Source of the DNA: Exiguobacterium aurantiacum
Lineage (GTDB): Bacteria > Bacillota > Bacilli > Exiguobacteriales > Exiguobacteriaceae
DNA length: 64,000 nucleotides
NCBI RefSeq assembly: GCF_024362205.1
Contig: NZ_CP101462.1
Coordinates: 338,501 to 402,500 of the forward strand
Direction: 5' to 3'
The notes under the pieces: model-generated
Databases searched by the model: none
Seen by the model: the letters and a program-made list of their open reading frames with translations, nothing else
What the model was told of the DNA's origin: nothing
Position numbers and translations under genes: made by a program
In this document: piece after piece, positions 63,224-64,000 of the stretch
How the letters are laid out: every line of letters starts with the position of its first letter
Numbering within the stretch: the first letter of the stretch is position 1

Positions 63224-64000
63224 TGATGATTGAAGTGGAATCGCTCGTCAAAACGTTCGGGGACGTCCCCGCCGTCGATGGGATTTCGTTCTCGGTGCAA
63301 GAAGGAGAGATTTTCGCCTTCCTTGGACCGAACGGGGCCGGCAAGTCGACGACCGTGCAAATGTTGACGACGCTCGTCCGGCCGACCGAAGGGAAGGCGC
63401 GGGTGAACGGGTTTGATGTCGTCAAACAAGAGAAAGACGTCCGGCTGTCGATCGGCGTCGCCCTGCAAGAGACCGGGATCGACAAAGTGTTGACCGGACG
63501 GGAACTGCTCGTCTTACAAGGCCGGTTGTTCAAGATGACAAGGCAGGAGGCGGAGACACGCGCCGAGGAATTGCTACGTGTCGTCTCGCTCACGGAAGCG
63601 GCTGACCGCCGAAGCGGCACGTATTCGGGCGGAATGCGTCGTCGTCTCGATTTGGCGCTTACGCTTGTCCATCGCCCGACCGTCTTGTTTTTAGATGAAC
63701 CGACGACCGGGCTCGACCCGGCGAGCCGCATCGAGATTTGGAACGAGGTGCGACGGCTGAACGAAAAGTTCGGCACGACGATTTTCTTGACGACCCAGTA
63801 CTTAGAAGAAGCAGATGAACTGGCCGACCGGATCGCCATCATCAATCATGGGAAAATCGTCAGTGAAGGGACGGCCGAAGCGTTGAAACGACTCGTCGGC
63901 GGTGAGACGATTGCCATGACGTTCCACAGCAATCAAGAGGCGGCCGCAGCCGCTGCGCTGTTCGGTCATGCGGCGACCGGGCAACACGTGGCGTTCGAGC
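63224..64000 (+). CDS. ABC transporter ATP-binding protein, DrrA/CcmA type (C-terminus cut off)
   Basis: The frame is open from ATG 63224 to the window edge (259 codons). Walker A is GPNGAGKST, the signature YSGGMRRR, Walker B VLFLDEPTTGLDP, and the switch region TTQYLEEADELADR has Gln where His is usual, as in DrrA-like exporters. These ATPases pair with an ABC-2 permease that would lie beyond the edge. AGGAGGTGTGTG precedes the start. Confidence 0.93.

Overview
The window (about 53% G+C, dense, almost no mobile DNA) reads as the chromosome of a low-temperature-tolerant or mesophilic Bacillales member, most likely Exiguobacterium. I infer this from the Bacillus-like gene order (fadF, rpoE, pyrG, spo0F, fbaA, tal, murA, glpX), the Bacillus-type lipoate relay (lipM, lipA, lipL), FadR and CcpA operators matching Firmicute consensus, and ribosome binding sites of the AGGAGG type. 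No rRNA, tRNA, CRISPR array, insertion sequence or prophage was seen.

Layout. 1-3,344: a membrane-stress style module with an ATP-grasp ligase, a lipoprotein and a small protein on the minus strand, divergent from a K+ channel and a tandem-HD phosphohydrolase. 3,345-6,090: PadR/DUF2812 pair with three operator copies, then a secreted alpha-amylase under a perfect cre box. 6,089-11,861: lipoate genes (lipM-lipA; lipL-degV) around a secreted NagZ whose leader carries a RAT-like antiterminator. 11,968-16,984: HD phosphohydrolase, Na/Pi transporter, tautomerase, release-factor-like protein, zinc peptidase. 17,066-21,900: MurNAc catabolism (murR, GNAT, murQ, murP, mupG). 21,958-30,647: YwhD, a dicarboxylate/amino-acid symporter, VTT protein, cardiolipin synthase, tiny lipoprotein, EAL phosphodiesterase, the speE-speB-mpsC polyamine operon and an SbtA-like permease behind a structured leader. 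30,684-37,258: a surface-glycan cluster framed by two proteins made only of homing-endonuclease-associated repeats. 37,259-43,525: MerR-TipAS regulator, GNATs (one broken by an amber codon), GH13 glucosidase, peptidase E, YwiB and a membrane protein. 43,616-63,157: fadF under a FadR box, HemAT, transporter, rpoE, pyrG with its CTP attenuator, VTT protein, AraC regulator, OYE-type reductase, glpD with a GlpP-type leader, spo0F, fbaA, tal, a MurA homologue without the catalytic Cys, glpX. The last gene is a truncated ABC ATPase.

How the genes fit together. Several parts serve scavenging of cell-wall and starch sugars: NagZ outside the cell, MurP uptake, MupG and MurQ inside; amylase outside and a GH13_31 glucosidase inside; central carbon genes fbaA, tal, glpX, glpD. 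Control is unusually readable from the DNA: PadR, MerR, FadR, CcpA and LacI-type operators, and four leader terminators (nagZ, the SbtA-like permease, pyrG, glpD). The most original observations are the unassigned structured leader at 29,526-29,696, the RAT-like attenuator of nagZ, the Cys-less MurA homologue, and the repeat-only proteins flanking the glycan cluster.
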